Source: an uncultured Oscillospiraceae bacterium (GTDB lineage Bacteria; Bacillota; Clostridia; Oscillospirales; Acutalibacteraceae). Taken from it: a stretch of DNA of 64,000 nucleotides. Within the stretch, counting starts at the first letter, position 1, and each line of letters begins with the position of its first letter. Position numbers and translations under genes: made by a program. The notes under the pieces were generated by a model that had not been told where the DNA came from, made no database searches, and worked only from the letters and a program-made list of their open reading frames with translations. Where the stretch lies: assembly GCA_902492045.1 (NCBI GenBank), contig CABUKB010000003.1, forward strand, positions 57,280-121,279. The letters run 5' to 3'. Positions 1 to 8,618 of the stretch are shown piece by piece.

Positions 1-1
1 G

Positions 2-652
2 GGCTATCGGACCGAAGTGGTCGGCTTCAATGAAACCGAACTCGGCGGATTCAAAGAGATCAGTTTCCTGGTTTCGGGCGAGGGGGCGTACAGCCGCCTG
101 AAATTTGAAAGCGGCGTCCACCGCGTTCAGCGGGTTCCCGAGACCGAGACGGGCGGGCGTATTCACACTTCCACCGCCACAGTCGCGGTATTGCCCGAAG
201 CCGAAGAGGTGGAGGTGGACATCGACCCCAAAGATCTGCAGATCGACACCTTCCGTTCCAGTGGCGCCGGCGGGCAGCATATCAATAAAACCGAGTCGGC
301 GATTCGGATCACCCATCTGCCCACCGGTCTGGTGGTGGAATGTCAGGACGAACGCAGCCAGTTTAAAAACCGGGATAAGGCCATGCGGGTTCTCCGCGCC
401 CGCCTGCTTGAAAGCAAGCAGGCGGAACAGCGTTCCGCCATTGCTGCCGACCGCCGCTCCCAAGTGGGGACCGGCGACCGCAGCGAACGGATCCGCACCT
501 ATAATTTTCCCCAGGGGCGGGTGACGGATCACCGCATCGGGTTAACTCTGTATAAGATCGACAGCATCCTCGACGGGGAATTGGATGACCTGATCGACGC
601 GCTGATCACCGCCGACCGGGCCGAAAAGCTCCGGGCATCCGCCCCGGAATAA
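2..652 (+). CDS. prfA: Peptide chain release factor 1 (5' truncated by window edge)
   Basis: RF1 recognises UAA/UAG in the ribosomal A site and triggers peptidyl-tRNA hydrolysis. The reading frame is open from base 2, so the N-terminal domain lies outside the window. Visible are the PET tripeptide (bases 137-145), which fits the PxT anticodon-like motif of RF1 and not the SPF of RF2, and the catalytic GGQ loop (bases 269-277, [12 protein letters not shown]) at the family spacing. The conserved [18 protein letters not shown] block follows, then a normal C-terminus. The Sua5-type gene downstream is a common neighbour of prfA in Bacillota. The truncation is due only to the window edge. Confidence 0.97.
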   Translation, partial: GYRTEVVGFNETELGGFKEISFLVSGEGAYSRLKFESGVHRVQRVPETETGGRIHTSTATVAVLPEAEEVEVDIDPKDLQIDTFRSSGAGGQHINKTESAIRITHLPTGLVVECQDERSQFKNRDKAMRVLRARLLESKQAEQRSAIAADRRSQVGTGDRSERIRTYNFPQGRVTDHRIGLTLYKIDSILDGELDDLIDALITADRAEKLRASAPE

Positions 653-741
653 CTACCCGTTTGGTGCTGGCCGTCAAGGGGAGCTTATAAGGGTGTGGTT
701 TGACCGGTGCGTCGATCTATACAGAAAGGACTTGATGGAGC

Positions 742-1767
742 ATGTGCCGCCGGAAGACCTTATTGCTTTCGGATTCGACAGACGATATCCAAGAGGCTGC
801 GGCCCTGCTGAGAGCCGGTGAACTGGTGGCTATCCCGACCGAAACGGTGTATGGCCTAGCGGCCGATGCAGAAAACGGCACCGCCGTAGCCCGGATCTTT
901 GAGGCCAAAGGGCGGCCGGCGGACAATCCCCTTATTGTGCATATCGCGGATTGGAAGATGCTGGCCGGGCTGGTATCCGCCGTGCCGCCAGCTGCTGAAC
1001 AGCTGGCGCGGGCTTTTTGGCCGGGGCCCCTGACCATGATTTTTCCCAAAGGGCCGCGCGTACCAGACGAGGTAAGTGCCGGTCTTTCCACGGTCGCGGT
1101 GCGTATGCCCTCTCATCCGGTTGCCCAGGCTCTTATCCGGGAGTCGGGATGCCCTCTGGCCGCTCCGTCTGCCAACCGTTCGGGTTCTCCGAGCCCAACG
1201 ACGGCCTCCCATGTGCTTGCCGATCTCGACGGCCGCATCGCCGCCGTGGTAGACGGCGGGACCTGTGCCGTCGGCGTAGAATCCACTGTGCTTTTCATGT
1301 CAGATGACCGTCCCCGCCTTCTGCGCCCCGGGGGGGTGACGGTCGGCATGCTGGAACGGGTGGCTGGGCATATTGAGATTGATCCCGCCGTCACCCATAT
1401 GCTTCAGGAGGGGGAAACCGCCGCTTCACCGGGCATGAAATACAAGCATTACGCCCCGAATGCGCAGGTGATCATCGTCAAAGGATCGCCGGAGGCATAT
1501 GCGGATTATGTCAACGCCCGAATGGAACAGGGCATCGCAGCGTTATGTTTTGACGAGGACATGCCACGGCTCCAGGTTCCCTGTGTTCCGTACGGCTCCC
1601 GTCGGGATTCGGCCTCACAGGCCAAAAGATTATTTGAATCCTTGCGAAAACTGGACGGTCTGGGCTACAAAATTGCCTATGCCGCCTGCCCGGAGGAAGA
1701 CGGCATGGGACTGGCGGTTTATAACCGGTTGCTGCGGGCGGCGGGATTTGAGGTGGTCGAACTTTGA
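742..1767 (+). CDS. ywlC: L-threonylcarbamoyladenylate synthase, Sua5 type
   Basis: Makes threonylcarbamoyl-AMP from threonine, bicarbonate and ATP for the t6A37 modification of ANN-decoding tRNAs. The 341-aa protein is of the long Sua5 form. The YrdC-like catalytic domain covers about residues 10-200, with IPTETVYGLA near the start, KGRPADNPL and the APSANRSGSPSPT segment. The linker SPGMKYKHYAP leads into a C-terminal Sua5 domain. The start has AGAAAGGA about 11 nt upstream. Its stop overlaps the coaE start (TTGA), so the two are probably translationally coupled. Cytosolic. Confidence 0.93.
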   Translation: MCRRKTLLLSDSTDDIQEAAALLRAGELVAIPTETVYGLAADAENGTAVARIFEAKGRPADNPLIVHIADWKMLAGLVSAVPPAAEQLARAFWPGPLTMIFPKGPRVPDEVSAGLSTVAVRMPSHPVAQALIRESGCPLAAPSANRSGSPSPTTASHVLADLDGRIAAVVDGGTCAVGVESTVLFMSDDRPRLLRPGGVTVGMLERVAGHIEIDPAVTHMLQEGETAASPGMKYKHYAPNAQVIIVKGSPEAYADYVNARMEQGIAALCFDEDMPRLQVPCVPYGSRRDSASQAKRLFESLRKLDGLGYKIAYAACPEEDGMGLAVYNRLLRAAGFEVVEL

Positions 1768-2381
1768 AAGATCTGTTTGTGTTGGGCCTGACCGGACCGA
1801 GCGGCTCCGGAAAAAGCGAGATCGCCCGGCTCTTAAAGGATAAAGGCTATCCGCTCATTGACGCGGATGAACTGACCCGCGAGGTACAACGGCCGGGTTC
1901 CCCCTGCCTGTCGGCTCTGGCCGACGCCTTTTCCCCCGACATTTTACATCCGGACAGATCCCTTAACAGACAGCGATTGGCTGAATTGGCGTTTCAGTCC
2001 CCGGAAAAAACCCGGCTTCTCAACCGCATCGTCCACCCGGCCGTCATGGCACTGTCGGAGGAACGGGTGCGGCAGGCGGCCGAGGCCGGCGCGGGGGCGG
2101 CGGTTGTGGACGCTCCGCTTTTGTTTGAAAGCGGGATGGACCGCATTTGCGACAGGACCGTCGCCGTACTGGCCCCGCCCGAAGAGCGGCTCCGCCGCAT
2201 CCGGCTGCGGGACGGTCTTACGGATACTCAGGCGGAACTGCGGATGGGTGCACAACCCTCCGACGATTATTATACTGCCAGGGCCTCCACGATCATATAC
2301 AATGACGGGGATCTGGCCCATTTGCGGGCTGCGGCGGATCAGCTGGCGGAGGAACTCGAGAGGTGGAGGCGTGAAAGATAA
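1764..2381 (+). CDS. coaE: Dephospho-CoA kinase
   Basis: Catalyses the last step of coenzyme A synthesis, ATP-dependent 3'-phosphorylation of dephospho-CoA. The 205-aa length is normal. The P-loop GPSGSGKS lies at about residues 11-18, followed by the family signature DADELTREVQ and a lid region containing RIRLRDGL. Translation starts at TTG within the TTGA overlap with the upstream Sua5 gene. The 3' end abuts or overlaps the lytic transglycosylase gene, so the three genes look like one transcript. Confidence 0.94.
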   Translation: MKDLFVLGLTGPSGSGKSEIARLLKDKGYPLIDADELTREVQRPGSPCLSALADAFSPDILHPDRSLNRQRLAELAFQSPEKTRLLNRIVHPAVMALSEERVRQAAEAGAGAAVVDAPLLFESGMDRICDRTVAVLAPPEERLRRIRLRDGLTDTQAELRMGAQPSDDYYTARASTIIYNDGDLAHLRAAADQLAEELERWRRER

Positions 2382-2973
2382 AGTGACAGGCGCCGGGCGC
2401 CGAAAAGCGTGGCGGTATTGCATAGAAGCCGGGATCCTGCTAACGGTGCTAGCGGTTGTGACTATGGCGCTGCGGTATGGTTATCAACGGTATATGCGCT
2501 CGGCCTACCCGATCAAATATGGGGAATATGTGGAAACGTATGCCGATACTTACGGCATCACGCCGTCTCTGATCTATGCGATGATCCGCACGGAAAGCGA
2601 ATTCGATCCAAACGTGGTGTCCCGGGCGCAAGCGAAGGGACTGATGCAGATAAAGGACGAAACTTTCGCATGGGTGCAGATGCGCGCCGGAGAAAAAGAG
2701 CCGTTTCCCCCGGAAAAACTGTTTGATCCGGAGATAAACATCCATTACGGCGTGTGCTATATGCGTTTGCTTTTGGAACAGTTTTCCGATACCGACACCA
2801 TGATCGCCGCCTATAATGCAGGCCCGACGCGGGTGTCGGAGTGGCTGGATAACACGGCCTATTCCCAGGACGGCAAAACCTTATACCATATTCCTTATGA
2901 GGAAACCCTCAACTACGTGGAGCGGGTGCGCAAGGCCCAGGAAATGTACCGGACGCTCTATGATCTCGAGTAG
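2371..2973 (+). CDS. Membrane-anchored lytic transglycosylase (SLT domain)
   Basis: Predicted to cleave peptidoglycan glycan strands with 1,6-anhydro product formation, outside the membrane. An N-terminal membrane segment (about residues 15-35) is followed by a goose-lysozyme-like SLT domain. Motifs seen are RTESEFDPNVVS (catalytic Glu), AKGLMQI and AAYNAGPTRV. The N-terminus is uncertain: GTG at 2371 lies only 1 nt after GGAGG and overlaps coaE, while the in-frame GTG at 2383 has about 13 nt spacing and would start right after the coaE stop. Both retain the whole membrane anchor. Confidence 0.88.
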   Translation: MKDKVTGAGRRKAWRYCIEAGILLTVLAVVTMALRYGYQRYMRSAYPIKYGEYVETYADTYGITPSLIYAMIRTESEFDPNVVSRAQAKGLMQIKDETFAWVQMRAGEKEPFPPEKLFDPEINIHYGVCYMRLLLEQFSDTDTMIAAYNAGPTRVSEWLDNTAYSQDGKTLYHIPYEETLNYVERVRKAQEMYRTLYDLE

Positions 2974-3047
2974 ACGGGTCTTCACAATCGCATAGCGGAT
3001 CGAAAACCGTGAATACTGTTGGAGTAATAGAATAGGAGGAAAACAAC

Positions 3048-4463
3048 ATGTCGGATGAATCCAGAGCCAAGCAGATGAAAAAGGAACTCGGGTATGAGAC
3101 AAAGCATGTGGCCAAAACCATGACGGAAGAGGAAATCCGCCGGGCGGATGCGTACTGTGAGGGATACAAATCCTTTATGAACGCCGCCAAAACCGAACGG
3201 GAAGCCGTCGATGAAGCGGTGAGGATGGCGCGGGAAGCCGGATTTGTTCCTTTTGACCGCACCGCCCCGCTCAAGGCCGGAGACCGGGTATATGTCAACA
3301 ACCGGAACAAGGCGCTGCTTTTGGCGGTCATCGGTTCCCGTCCAATCACGGATGGCGTGTCCATTGCGGCGGCCCACATTGATTCCCCCCGTCTCGATCT
3401 CAAACCCAATCCACTGTACGAAGATCACGATTTGGCGTATTTCGATACGCATTATTATGGCGGCATCAAAAAATATCAGTGGACCGCCATACCACTGGCT
3501 CTCCACGGGGTGGTGGTGCTGCGCGACGGGACCAGCGTATCGGTGCGTATCGGGGAGGATCCGGAGGATCCGGTCTTCTGCGTGACCGACCTTCTCCCCC
3601 ATCTCGCCACCGAACAGATGACCCGCAAGGCCGCCGAGGTCATCAAGGGGGAAGATCTGAATATCCTCATCGGTTCGCGGCCGCTATGCAACGATGAGGA
3701 AGGAGAACTCGTCAAGCTGAACATCCTGCGGATTCTCCATGACAAATATGGCATGACCGAAGCGGATTTCCTTTCCGCCGAGTTGGAAGCTGTTCCGGCT
3801 TTCCAGGCGCGCGATCTGGGTTTCGACCGCAGTCTCATCGGCGCTTATGGTCATGACGACCGAGTATGCGCCTATCCTGCCGTGACTTCCATTTTGGAGG
3901 TGAAAAATCCCGAGTTCACCGCTGTGACCATTCTGGCCGATAAAGAAGAGATCGGATCGGAGGGAAACACCGGGATGCAGTCGGCGTACCTGCGGTATTT
4001 TATCGCGGACCTCGCCGCGCTGTCCGGCGCCGAGGCCCGGCATGTTCTGAACAAGTCGGTTTGCCTGTCTGCGGATGTCAACGCGGCTTATGATCCGATT
4101 TATCCCGAGGTGCTGGAACCCCGCAACTGCGCGTATCTCAACCGCGGTGTGGTACTGACAAAATATACGGGATCCCGGGGAAAATCGGGCACGTCCGATG
4201 CCTCCGCCGAATTCATGGGTTTTGTCCGGCGCTTGATGGATGGAGCCGAGGTGTCCTGGCAGATCGGAGAACTCGGAAAAGTGGATATGGGCGGGGGCGG
4301 CACGGTCGCTATGTATATCGCCAATCTGGATGTGGATACGGTGGATCTCGGCGTGCCGGTGCTGTCTATGCATGCTCCGTATGAAGTGGTTTCCAAACTC
4401 GATGTGTATATGGCTCACCGGGCCTTTTCTGCGCTGATGAGCCGAACGGCATCCGTGCGATAA
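3048..4463 (+). CDS. M18 family aminopeptidase
   Basis: A dinuclear-zinc cytosolic exopeptidase releasing N-terminal, often acidic, residues from peptides. The 471-aa length fits bacterial M18 enzymes. Metal and catalytic motifs are visible: AAHIDSPRLDLKP (His-x-Asp), DKEEIGSEGNTGMQS (Glu-Glu pair), SADVNAAYDP, and the C-terminal SMHAPYE His ligand. ATG 3048 has a consensus AGGAGGAAAA ribosome binding site 6-9 nt upstream. The gene stands alone and is followed by an intrinsic terminator at 4545-4574. Confidence 0.93.
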   Translation: MSDESRAKQMKKELGYETKHVAKTMTEEEIRRADAYCEGYKSFMNAAKTEREAVDEAVRMAREAGFVPFDRTAPLKAGDRVYVNNRNKALLLAVIGSRPITDGVSIAAAHIDSPRLDLKPNPLYEDHDLAYFDTHYYGGIKKYQWTAIPLALHGVVVLRDGTSVSVRIGEDPEDPVFCVTDLLPHLATEQMTRKAAEVIKGEDLNILIGSRPLCNDEEGELVKLNILRILHDKYGMTEADFLSAELEAVPAFQARDLGFDRSLIGAYGHDDRVCAYPAVTSILEVKNPEFTAVTILADKEEIGSEGNTGMQSAYLRYFIADLAALSGAEARHVLNKSVCLSADVNAAYDPIYPEVLEPRNCAYLNRGVVLTKYTGSRGKSGTSDASAEFMGFVRRLMDGAEVSWQIGELGKVDMGGGGTVAMYIANLDVDTVDLGVPVLSMHAPYEVVSKLDVYMAHRAFSALMSRTASVR

Positions 4464-4544
4464 CAAGACAAAAACACCGGGCCGTTCCCTCCGACTTGAA
4501 AAGGATGTATAAGAGGCAGAGGGAACCGATATAAGGGAAGGAAA

Positions 4545-4574
4545 AGGACAGGCGAAAACGCCCGTCCTTTCTTT
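4545..4574 (+). terminator. Intrinsic terminator after the M18 aminopeptidase
   Basis: A 10-bp stem (4545-4554 with 4559-4568, one A-C mismatch) around an AAAA loop is followed by TTCTTT. It lies 80 nt after the M18 stop codon. Confidence 0.75.
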
Positions 4575-4600
4575 ATGCGTCCAAATGGGTCAAATTCCGT

Positions 4601-4810
4601 TATACTAAGAGTGAGGCGGGAAACTGCGGCAGAGAACAGGCGGCGGAGAACAAAAAGGGAAACAGGTAACGCGGAAGAACAGAGAGCTAGGAGAAACGGA
4701 CGGAGAAAAACAGAGAAAACCAGCCTCGCCGCCCGACGAAATTTCGAACCTTTCGTCGGACGGGCCACTGCGGGCGGCGCTCCCATAAATTGGGGGCGCC
4801 GCTTTTTTGC
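4601..4810 (+). ncRNA. Candidate small RNA ending in its own terminator
   Basis: A TATACT -10-like hexamer at 4601-4606 (with no good -35) is followed about 200 nt later by a strong intrinsic terminator: arms 4774-4785 and 4791-4802 (one G-U pair), then six T. Between them lies a purine-rich loop with seven GGA trinucleotides, which can be closed by 4639-4645 pairing with 4727-4733, and a second hairpin, GACGAAA with TTTCGTC, near 4734-4760. The open frame across it encodes only a low-complexity Arg/Glu/Lys string, so coding is unlikely. No family was recognised. The terminator is firm; the promoter and the RNA itself are inferred. Confidence 0.35.
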
Positions 4811-5262
4811 GTTTATTGGGAGATTTCAGTAATCGTCAGACTAAAGATGTAACATGAAAAAACGAAGGGAGTGAAAAAAGCAGTGGCCTACCTTGACGAT
4901 GAAGAGGCGGCTAAAGGGTTCGAAGAGCGGTGATCCCGTCCAGACGGATAATGGCGACAAACGGTTCGAAGGAAGCACCGCAGACCCGATTAGGCTGTGC
5001 GGCTCCCACTGGGTGCGGGAAGCAAACGACACGGCAGGACGCGCACAGCGTCATGGTATTCCGCGAATAGGAATACCTACTGCGGAGCAGACACGGGCAG
5101 AACGATTACACGCTCGATTTTGAAAAAACGACGGTTAAACGGAGCTGCAAGCGGTAGCGGAGTGAAAAATCCGCAAAAGCCCGTGAAATCGGGAAAACAG
5201 CACCGGGAAGCTGTCTAATAAATCTCGCCGAAACGCCTAACTAATCCCCTGTTTTCAACAGG
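4811..5262. other. Gene-free, hairpin-dense region of unknown nature
   Basis: No convincing gene is present. Short stem-loops follow one another: 4936-4939 with 4944-4947; a perfect 8-bp stem 5055-5062 with 5070-5077; 5157-5161 with 5170-5174; 5180-5183 with 5190-5193; 5197-5201 with 5210-5214; 5248-5253 with 5257-5262. GGTTCGAA occurs at 4917-4924 and 4963-4970, and its complement TTCGAACC at 4743-4750, allowing a long-range helix. A 16-codon frame from GTG 4883 (to 4933) has AAGGGAG 11 nt upstream. It could be a large structured RNA or the remains of an inserted element. It matches no tmRNA, SRP or RNase P signature I could find. Confidence 0.35.
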
Positions 5263-5292
5263 ATAACTGCGCCCTTTTGAAAGGAGGCCGGT

Positions 5293-5337
5293 ATGAAACA
5301 GAAATCTGTAGAATGTGAAAACAAACAGCAATTATGA
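5293..5337 (+). CDS. 14-codon frame with consensus ribosome binding site (possible gene remnant)
   Basis: ATG 5293 is preceded by AAAGGAGG with 5-nt spacing, the best ribosome binding site in this stretch. The frame encodes only 14 residues (MKQKSVECENKQQL) before TGA at 5335-5337, inside the 3' end of the convergent AraC gene. A strong start with almost no gene behind it suggests either a small peptide or the 5' remnant of a gene cut when the neighbouring AraC segment arrived. It is not recognisable as a known peptide. Confidence 0.3.
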   Translation: MKQKSVECENKQQL

Positions 5338-6312
5338 CTTCCGCACTGGCCTGATATACTTCCAAAAACGCTCCGGGTCATGGAAAAAGTAAGCCACCCT
5401 ACCAGGGGTAGTGTCAAGGCAATAAGATGTGTCTGCAAAATTGAAGTTTGCAATTGCCGCGTCAATCTTCTCCTCCACACTGCGGTTTTCCTGCTCATAA
5501 TCAAATGGCCCGTGTTCATAGACGATATACTCGGCTTCGGGAACATCCATCAAAAGCATTTGCGATGGTACTTCGCCTTGATAATCCGGGGGAAGACGAA
5601 CACCATAACATTCGGCGCGCGGAATACCATAACAGAAAGGCTTACCGTCCGGATCGTTGATATAGGCCATAATTTGCCCACTGCCGCCGTTCGCTTCGTC
5701 ACTGCCCTCATCATCCAGTTTGCCCTTGATACTGTCCAGCAAACCGCAGATGGTATCACAGTCTTGCCCCGGGATGTTTTTCTGTTTTTCCCAAAAATCC
5801 CAATACCCATTACTTTCATAGTTTTTGATGTGCAAAAACTTGTGCGCGGGAATAGTTACAAAATAGATTTTAACGTCCGCTGTGGATTTCGCCATACCAA
5901 TCTCTCCAATTCCTAAAAAGTAGCGGTCAAAAGGGTTTATTTTCGTACGAAGGACAACAGGTATAGGCTTTTTGCGATATTCGCTAGGAGCAATGCCATA
6001 GGTTGCCTTGAAAGCCCTCGTAAAGGCTTCGTGTGATGAAAAACCAAAGTCAAAAGCAATATCCAAAATGCTTCTTTCGCTGTCCCGTACCTCTTTCAGC
6101 GCAAAGGCTAATTTTCTAAGCCGTAAATAATCCCTAAACTGCATACCCGATATTTCTTTAAATTTTCTTGTAGTATAAAATTCGGAATAGCCAAGCTTAC
6201 GTGAAAGAAACCGTAGCGTTAGGGCTTCGTCGTGACAGCGTTTAATACAATGGTCAATTTCATTAACGATTATTTGGATTTGCTGTTGCCACTCGTACAT
6301 TTGTCTACTCAC
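5332..6312 (-). CDS. AraC family regulator with GyrI-like effector domain
   Basis: Predicted DNA-binding transcription factor, 326 aa. The AraC-type double helix-turn-helix is N-terminal (about residues 15-110; LSRKLGYSEFYTTRKFKE, then SILDIAFDFGFSSHEAFTRAFKATYGIAPSEYRK). A GyrI-like small-molecule binding domain fills the rest (about 140-320), the domain order of Rob/BmrR-like regulators. GAGGTGAG precedes ATG 6312. The gene is clearly A+T-richer than the genes on both sides and sits next to an unassigned region, which suggests horizontal acquisition. No cognate transporter lies adjacent, so the regulon is unknown. Confidence 0.9.
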   Translation of the reverse strand: MSRQMYEWQQQIQIIVNEIDHCIKRCHDEALTLRFLSRKLGYSEFYTTRKFKEISGMQFRDYLRLRKLAFALKEVRDSERSILDIAFDFGFSSHEAFTRAFKATYGIAPSEYRKKPIPVVLRTKINPFDRYFLGIGEIGMAKSTADVKIYFVTIPAHKFLHIKNYESNGYWDFWEKQKNIPGQDCDTICGLLDSIKGKLDDEGSDEANGGSGQIMAYINDPDGKPFCYGIPRAECYGVRLPPDYQGEVPSQMLLMDVPEAEYIVYEHGPFDYEQENRSVEEKIDAAIANFNFADTSYCLDTTPGRVAYFFHDPERFWKYIRPVRKS

Positions 6313-6520
6313 CTCATTTCAACCACCCTATGATGATTATACTGTAATGGAAATTGTATTGCTTGATTTCACTTGCGGAAATCAGTGTTTTTTATATGAA
6401 TAATTTAACATTGTCATCATACCACTCAGGAAATTTCTTATCAACTATCGCACAGCTGTGATAAAACACGTTTTTATCAGGCAAGCTTGCCGGAAAGTAT
6501 CCCAAACACACAAATAAGAA

Positions 6521-6553
6521 CGGCAACCACAAACAACAGTGGCTGCCGCTTTT
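6521..6553 (-). terminator. Hairpin downstream of the CmpB-like gene
   Basis: Arms 6521-6530 and 6539-6548 pair with one mismatch. The minus-strand side continues into TTCTTATTT, the plus-strand side into TTTT, so it could act in both directions. It lies about 80 nt beyond the minus-strand gene ending at 6632. Confidence 0.6.
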
Positions 6554-6571
6554 GGAAATATCCTTATCTCG

Positions 6572-6596
6572 CCGGGCCGATCGGCCCGGTGTTTTT
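6572..6596 (+). terminator. Perfect palindrome followed by T-run, no matching gene upstream
   Basis: CCGGGCCGA with TCGGCCCGG (6572-6589) is a perfect palindrome followed on the plus strand by TGTTTTT. No plus-strand gene precedes it between 6313 and 6570, so it may block readthrough toward the minus-strand genes or belong to an unseen short transcript. Confidence 0.4.
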
Positions 6597-6631
6597 GGGA
6601 TTCGGCCAAAGGAAGTCCCGCGTATTGCGGG

Positions 6632-7594
6632 TCAGCCTCGAGAGGAGCGGTCTTTGGGATCGGATTTACCGGCCGTTTTATCCTTATTGAGGTGTTTGCG
6701 CAGCTCCTCGAGCAGCCGGTTTTTACCCGCTCTGTCTTCCTTATCGGTCCGGCGCATATGCGGGAAAGCCCGTAAAAGCCGCCTTTGTTGGAAACGGGAA
6801 CGAAGCAATTCGTCCTGTTTCCCGCGCAGTTCCGCCACCATGCCCGCAATATGCCGCCTTTTATCCTCAGGTTTCATCGAACGCCATGCATTCAGACGTG
6901 CCTGCCGGCTGTTTTGAACAGCCATTTTTTTCTGTCTACTCTTGTCATATGCGTTTTCAAGACGCAGGAAAATATCTTCGGTCGGCCATTCCAAATTCTC
7001 CAAATGCTCCCGCAAAACGCCCCTCAGTTTTTCCAGTTGTTCCAGGCGGTTGCCGATTGACAGGGCCGCTCTGACCGAGAAAACGATATCCACGATCATC
7101 AACCCAGCCAAAACCCAAGCCAACAGGATGGGAATAAGAGGCTGGAACCGGGTTAAAGCCGCCAACCAGCTTTCAAACAAAGGCTGGATTCCAAACACCA
7201 AAACGATGGATAGAAGGCCCCAGCCGACCGATATCCAGAAACAAATCCGGCCGTTTACATTCCACTTTTTATCCGAGTAGTCCCACCATCGGGAATGGAA
7301 CAGCTTTTCCATCGCCCATGAGGTCAAGTATTCCAGCGCCGAGGCGATGAATGCCCCGCACACAAAAACCAACGGTACAGATATCCATAGCGACGCGGCT
7401 CGGCGCTCAATCGGCAGGAGAAAACACAAAATCAGTAGGGCTCCGCAGCCATAGATCGGGCAGATGGGGCCGTTGAGAAAACCACGGTTGACAAATCGCC
7501 TTTCTTTGATCGAACATTGGACCGTTTCCTGTGCCCAGCCCAGAAAACTATACAGGAAAAAGGTTAAAAGCACTTCGGTCAAACTGTATGTCAT
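6632..7594 (-). CDS. CmpB-like multi-pass membrane protein (putative ABC transporter permease family)
   Basis: The first about 190 residues match the family often annotated as putative ABC-transporter type IV / CmpB: TFFLYSFLGWAQETV, RGFLNGPICPIYGCGAL, EYLTSWAMEKLFHSRWWDYS. There are five or more hydrophobic segments. The last about 130 residues form a highly charged, probably coiled-coil cytoplasmic tail. ATG 7594 overlaps the pgeF stop (ATGA) and has GGAGGGCGGAG upstream; longer frames to 7771 run inside pgeF and were rejected. The function of the family is not established, and no ATPase partner lies nearby. Confidence 0.75.
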   Translation of the reverse strand: MTYSLTEVLLTFFLYSFLGWAQETVQCSIKERRFVNRGFLNGPICPIYGCGALLILCFLLPIERRAASLWISVPLVFVCGAFIASALEYLTSWAMEKLFHSRWWDYSDKKWNVNGRICFWISVGWGLLSIVLVFGIQPLFESWLAALTRFQPLIPILLAWVLAGLMIVDIVFSVRAALSIGNRLEQLEKLRGVLREHLENLEWPTEDIFLRLENAYDKSRQKKMAVQNSRQARLNAWRSMKPEDKRRHIAGMVAELRGKQDELLRSRFQQRRLLRAFPHMRRTDKEDRAGKNRLLEELRKHLNKDKTAGKSDPKDRSSRG

Positions 7595-8442
7595 GTCTCC
7601 GCCCTCCGGCAGTCCGCCAGGGCAATGAAAGCGGCCAGGCTGCCGCGCTGCGGGCCGGCGGCGCGGTGAGACCAAAAAACGTCGGGATGGCATCGGGTAC
7701 ACAAATCCGTTACGGTGATGTGATCTGCCGTGATTCCGGCGTTCAGCAGAATACGCCGATTGATCTCCCAAAGATCGACATGATATTTATCATCCTTTCG
7801 GCTTTGCACAACATTGTCCCCGCCTTCTTCCAAGGCGGTAAACGCATCGGCAACGGGTTTGTCCACCTCAAAGCAACAAGGTCCGATGGACGGCCCGATT
7901 CCTGCCAGAATATCCTCGGGACGACATCCATATTCTTTCTCCATGCGTTCCACAGTCACTCTTCCGATCCGAGCGGCCGTCCCCTTCCAGCCCGCGTGGG
8001 ACGTGGCTACCACCCTGCGGACCGGATCGACGAAAAACAGCGGGACGCAGTCGGCGTATTGGGTGCATAATACCACTCCCGGCTCGTTGGTCAGAAGCCC
8101 GTCGATATCGGAATAGCCCCGTTCCCTCGTCACGCCCCGCCCCCGATCGGCCGCCGTTGCGCAATAGAGATTCGTATGGTGTTCCTGGGCTGAAATGACT
8201 ACGTCATCCGCCTGCGTACCGAGACCGTGGCAAAAGAGATCAAAATTTTTTCGGACCGCCTCCACCTCATCGCCCCGGGTAAAGCTGAGGTTCATCGTAG
8301 CATACGGCTCACGGCTCACACCGCCCAGGCGGGTGGAAAATCCATGCCGGACAAAAGGCAGCTTGTCGAAAGAAGGAAAGGAATAATAAACAGGGCCCGG
8401 CCCTTCATGGAGGGTCAGACGCGCAGACGTCGGCAAATCCAT
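7591..8442 (-). CDS. pgeF: Peptidoglycan editing factor PgeF (YfiH/DUF152, laccase-domain fold)
   Basis: In E. coli, PgeF removes L-serine wrongly placed in muropeptides; related proteins act on purine nucleosides. The Zn-binding residues are in place: AQEHHTNLY, TQYADCVPLFF, SHAGWKGTAAR and GPSIGPCCFEV. I chose ATG 8442 because AAAGGAG lies 9 nt upstream of it, whereas the ATG at 8466 has no binding site; the protein is then 283 aa, normal for the family. It is translationally coupled to the membrane protein downstream. Confidence 0.92.
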   Translation of the reverse strand: MDLPTSARLTLHEGPGPVYYSFPSFDKLPFVRHGFSTRLGGVSREPYATMNLSFTRGDEVEAVRKNFDLFCHGLGTQADDVVISAQEHHTNLYCATAADRGRGVTRERGYSDIDGLLTNEPGVVLCTQYADCVPLFFVDPVRRVVATSHAGWKGTAARIGRVTVERMEKEYGCRPEDILAGIGPSIGPCCFEVDKPVADAFTALEEGGDNVVQSRKDDKYHVDLWEINRRILLNAGITADHITVTDLCTRCHPDVFWSHRAAGPQRGSLAAFIALADCRRAET

Positions 8443-8618
8443 AACCTGCATCTCCTTTATCGGCATCCCGGCGGGATTGGATATCGTCTTTCAGTATATC
8501 ACGGTAGTGGGGAGCATTTCAATCCTTTCCCATGCGGATCGGCCCCGCCAAAATTCGCATGGGTTTTTGGAGGCCTGCGATTGATCGTATTCTTCATGAT
8601 TTCTTCCACTTTCATCCG

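Noticed and set aside
4575..4832. 85-codon frame over the candidate small RNA
   Set aside because: Encodes a low-complexity Arg/Glu/Lys string, has no ribosome binding site and runs through a terminator hairpin.
4911..5110. tmRNA, SRP RNA or tRNA reading suggested by GGTTCGAA, GGAAGGAAGCA-like and GCAAACGAC strings
   Set aside because: No acceptor stem, no 3' CCA region, no complete conserved core of any of these RNAs.
7595..7771. 59-residue extension of the CmpB-like protein
   Set aside because: Lies inside pgeF in another frame; ATG 7594 with GGAGGGCGGAG and ATGA coupling is better.
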